Shown one piece after another: positions 61,745 through 64,000 of a stretch of DNA of 64,000 nucleotides. A program made the position numbers and the translations under genes. The stretch is from Pseudomonadota bacterium (GTDB taxonomy: Bacteria; Pseudomonadota; Alphaproteobacteria; Caulobacterales; Caulobacteraceae). The stretch is taken from contig JAEWJI010000026.1 of assembly GCA_023386645.1 (NCBI GenBank), positions 1-64,000 of the forward strand, given 5' to 3'. The notes beneath the pieces are model-generated. The model did not search any database. It saw only the letters and a list, made by a program, of their open reading frames with translations, and was not told where the DNA came from. Position 1 is the first letter of the stretch, and every line of letters begins with the position of its first letter.

Positions 61745-62343
61745 GCGGGCAGGCTCAGGAAATTGCGCAGCAGCGTCGCGCCGACCTCGGCCGAGCGCTC
61801 GGGGTGAAACTGGCAGCCCCACCGTTGGCCCACGCGAACAACGGCGGGCACACGGCCGCCGTATACGGCGTGCGCCAAGGTGGCGGGGCCGTCGGGGCAT
61901 GCATAGCCGTGGACGAAATAGGCGTAGGCGCCGGACGTCACCCCTTCGAGCAGCGGGTCTGTCCGATCGATCGACAGCCGCGACCAGCCCATGTGCGGGA
62001 CGGTCAGTCCCGGCCCAGGGGCCAGCCGGACGACCCTGCCAGGAAGGAGACCGAGCAGGGTTCCCGCATCTCCTTCATCGCTCGCCTCGAACAACAACTG
62101 CTGGCCGAGACAGACGCCGAGCAGGGGACGGGGGAAGTCCCGGATCGCATCGATCAGGCCGAGCTCGCGAAGGCGCGACATTGCATAGGCCGCCGCCCCG
62201 ACGCCCGGCAGGATCAGACGCTCCGCCTCGGCGATCTGAACCGGGTCGGAGATCAGGCGGACACGCGCGCCCAGGCGCTCCAGAGCGAACCGGACTGACG
62301 CCAGGTTGCCGGCTCCGTAAGCGAGCAATGCGACCTCGGTCAC
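61741..62343 (-). CDS. hisH: Imidazole glycerol phosphate synthase, glutamine amidotransferase subunit
   Basis: A 200-residue class I amidotransferase supplying ammonia to HisF. LLAYGAGNLASVRFALERLG, LILPGVGAAAYAM, nucleophile Cys in LLGVCLGQQLLFE, and the His/Glu pair in WGCQFHPERS. GTG start at 62343 overlapping the upstream gene (GTGA). All triad residues are present. Confidence 0.96.
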   Translation of the reverse strand: MTEVALLAYGAGNLASVRFALERLGARVRLISDPVQIAEAERLILPGVGAAAYAMSRLRELGLIDAIRDFPRPLLGVCLGQQLLFEASDEGDAGTLLGLLPGRVVRLAPGPGLTVPHMGWSRLSIDRTDPLLEGVTSGAYAYFVHGYACPDGPATLAHAVYGGRVPAVVRVGQRWGCQFHPERSAEVGATLLRNFLSLPA

Positions 62344-63779
62344 AGCACGCCCTTGGTGCTCGGGATCGCCTCGTCCTCGACCCGGATCGCCTGGCGCAGG
62401 GCCCGGCCCAAGGCCTTGTAGCAAGCCTCCGTCTTGTGGTGGTCGTCGTCGCCCGTCACGGAAACATGGATAGCCGCGCCAAGGTGTTCGGCCAGGGATC
62501 GGAAGACGTGGGCGGTCAGGTCCGTCCGGTAGTCCCCGATGAACGGGGTCGCGAACGCACCCTGAAACACCGCACAGGGCCGGCCGGAGAGGTCGATCGA
62601 GATCTGGGCCAGGGCTTCGTCCATCGGCAAGACGAAGCCGTAGCGCGCTATGCCTCGACGCTCGCCCAGAGCCTGCTTCAAGGCCTGACCGAAGGCGATA
62701 GCGCTATCCTCGACCGTGTGGTGGGGGTCCGTGTGCAGATCGCCCTCGCACGACAGGCGAAGCGAGAACCCCCCGTGAGCAGCCACCTGCTCCAGCATGT
62801 GATCGAAGAAGCCGATCCCCGTTTGAATCCTGACGGGCCCCGGTGCGTCGAGGTCGACCGCACAGACGATCTGGGTCTCCTTGGTGTCGCGCACCGCCTG
62901 TCCGGTCCTCGACGGTCGACCGGCGGGGAGAGCCGCGCCTAGGGCGACGAGGGCGCGGTCGTTGATCTCCACTCGCGCCGAGACGGGCAGGCGCAGCCGG
63001 CCGTCGACGCGAACGGCGTCGACCCCGAACTGACCGAGCGCCGCCAAGCTGGCCTCGGGGTCGGTCGGACATATGTCGACCACGGGGCCGGCGCCCGGCT
63101 CCGCCGACATCCGAGGGCGCAAGGCTTCGACCATTCGATCCCGCTCACGCCGGACCGTGGCCGTGCGCTCGGCCGTCTCGATCATGCGAGACGGATCGAG
63201 CGCCTGCAGGGCCAGTCGAACCGACGGCTCCGGTATCGCGTAGGGCTCCAGCACCGAAGCGAGGCGGGACAGCGCGGAGGCTTGTCCCAAGGCCGCCCCG
63301 ATGCGCGCCCCGGCCAGACCGTGGCTCAGCGACAGGCTTCTGAGGATGATCAGGTTGGGCGACCTCGGGATCGCGCTGGCAGCGGAGGCGCCGGCGAACT
63401 CGATGAAGCCTTCGTCCACGATCACCAGGGCTGGCGCGGCGCGCGCGGCCAGGTTTGCGACCTCGCTCGTATCCCCGAGGGAGGGCGTGACGACCGCCAG
63501 GATGTCCGCTGTCTCGCCGGGATCCGGGTAGAGGCTCGCCAGGCCGCGATAGGGCTCCGCCTCGGGCGCCTCCACACGCCCTCCGTCACGGCTGGCGAGA
63601 CGATAGACGAGCTCTATGCCGTGGGTCACGCCCCGCACCGGCAGGACCTGGTCGGTGGATACTCCATAGAGTTCGGCCATGCGGCGGACCAAATTCATCG
63701 GTGGGGCAGGATATTGCTCAAGGCCCTCGCCGCCGGACACCAGGGGCGGAAATGGCGCGGGGAGACGGCTCAGGGTCAT
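62340..63779 (-). CDS. hisB: HisC-like (degenerate) - HisB fusion: imidazoleglycerol-phosphate dehydratase
   Basis: A 479-residue single chain. Residues about 294-479 are a complete imidazoleglycerol-phosphate dehydratase (VRDTKETQIVCAVDLD, FFDHMLEQVAAHGGF, HHTVEDSAI at 353, MDEAL at 386, DDDHHKTEACYKALGRAL). Residues about 1-285 align with histidinol-phosphate aminotransferase: YGVSTDQVLPVRGVTHGIELVYRL, LVIVDEGFIEF at 118-128 and ILRSLSLSHGLAGARIG at 145-161. The Schiff-base lysine of the usual SK motif is Leu151, DEAY has become DEGF and the NNPTG loop has become SLGDT, so PLP catalysis is unlikely. The ATG at 63779 overlaps the hisD stop. Enterobacterial HisB carries an unrelated phosphatase at this position. 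Confidence 0.9.
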   Translation of the reverse strand: MTLSRLPAPFPPLVSGGEGLEQYPAPPMNLVRRMAELYGVSTDQVLPVRGVTHGIELVYRLASRDGGRVEAPEAEPYRGLASLYPDPGETADILAVVTPSLGDTSEVANLAARAAPALVIVDEGFIEFAGASAASAIPRSPNLIILRSLSLSHGLAGARIGAALGQASALSRLASVLEPYAIPEPSVRLALQALDPSRMIETAERTATVRRERDRMVEALRPRMSAEPGAGPVVDICPTDPEASLAALGQFGVDAVRVDGRLRLPVSARVEINDRALVALGAALPAGRPSRTGQAVRDTKETQIVCAVDLDAPGPVRIQTGIGFFDHMLEQVAAHGGFSLRLSCEGDLHTDPHHTVEDSAIAFGQALKQALGERRGIARYGFVLPMDEALAQISIDLSGRPCAVFQGAFATPFIGDYRTDLTAHVFRSLAEHLGAAIHVSVTGDDDHHKTEACYKALGRALRQAIRVEDEAIPSTKGVL

Positions 63780-64000
63780 AGGCTCGCCCTCAGGTCAGCG
63801 GCCCGGGCGTGAGCTTCCAGCCCCTCTAGCCGGGCTAGCCGGGCGGCGATGGGCGCGAGCGCGCCCGCGCCTGCGCGGGTCACCGTCTGAACCGACATTG
63901 ACGTCATGAAGCTGGCGACCGTGATGCCGCCGAACGCGCGAGCGGCGCCGTCGGTAGGGAGCACATGGCTGGGCCCGGCGGCGTAGTCTCCCAGGGTTTC
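63776..64000 (-). CDS. hisD: Histidinol dehydrogenase, C-terminal end (cut by window edge)
   Basis: Only the last 74 residues are in the window: ETLGDYAAGPSHVLPTDGAAR and AFGGITVASFMTSMSVQTVTRAG are diagnostic for HisD, the zinc enzyme of the last two steps of histidine synthesis. The conserved HVLPTGG reads HVLPTDG. Its stop overlaps the start of the hisC-hisB fusion by 4 bases, making hisD the upstream member of the operon; hisG probably precedes it outside the window. Confidence 0.95.
   Translation of the reverse strand, partial: ETLGDYAAGPSHVLPTDGAARAFGGITVASFMTSMSVQTVTRAGAGALAPIAARLARLEGLEAHARAADLRASL

Noticed and set aside
1..64000. CRISPR arrays, insertion sequences, tRNA or rRNA genes and phage genes
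   Set aside because: I saw no regularly spaced direct repeats, transposase or integrase motifs, cloverleaf sequences or rRNA blocks; the only repeats found are the palindromic elements listed.

Overview
The window is GC-rich, densely coded alphaproteobacterial chromosome. The most likely source is a member of the Caulobacterales, perhaps close to Brevundimonas. This rests on the cell-cycle methyltransferase CcrM, near-matches to the CtrA box (TTAA-N7-TTAA) in front of ccrM and ftsZ, several GANTC sites before ftsZ, large TonB-dependent receptors and the smc-dsbA-dciA-mutY neighbourhood. The assignment is by gene content only; no rRNA or tRNA gene is visible.

Layout: 1-5747 holds smc (5' part), two DsbA-like thiol oxidoreductases, dciA, mutY, a small secreted-protein gene broken by an in-frame TGA, and ccrM. 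5864-8699 has an alpha/beta hydrolase and a tandem pair of paralogous secreted proteins of unknown function. 8810-23114 is the cell-wall and division cluster murC-murB-ddl-ftsQ-ftsA, then a large TonB-dependent receptor and a convergent S9 peptidase that separate ftsA from ftsZ, then ftsZ and lpxC. 23267-31645 is housekeeping: pgeF, midA, lgt, ubiK, a YbjN-type protein, proC, a small exported protein, an OmpR/EnvZ-type two-component pair and ilvE. 31670-34111 is a GH13 glycosidase lipoprotein.

34272-52326 looks like one catabolic island. It has a double-HxlR regulator, a TonB-dependent receptor, an SDR, two RPE65-type carotenoid/stilbene cleavage oxygenases, a PaaN-type aldehyde dehydrogenase, three thiolases, two acyl-CoA ligases, a nitronate-monooxygenase-like flavoprotein, a hotdog thioesterase and a DUF1295 membrane protein. 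The genes overlap by 1-4 bases in two converging operons. My inference is uptake of a hydrophobic substrate, oxidative C=C cleavage, oxidation of the aldehyde to an acid, CoA activation and thiolytic shortening. The substrate is unknown.

52517-59558 holds a double-domain universal stress protein divergent from a complete Mrp cation/proton antiporter operon (A and B fused, C, D, E, F, G). 59626-64000 is a reverse-strand histidine operon in the order hisD, hisC-hisB fusion, hisH, hisA, hisF, hisIE. The HisC part of the fusion has lost the PLP-binding lysine and other cofactor residues, so it looks catalytically dead. It is the oddest single protein in the window.
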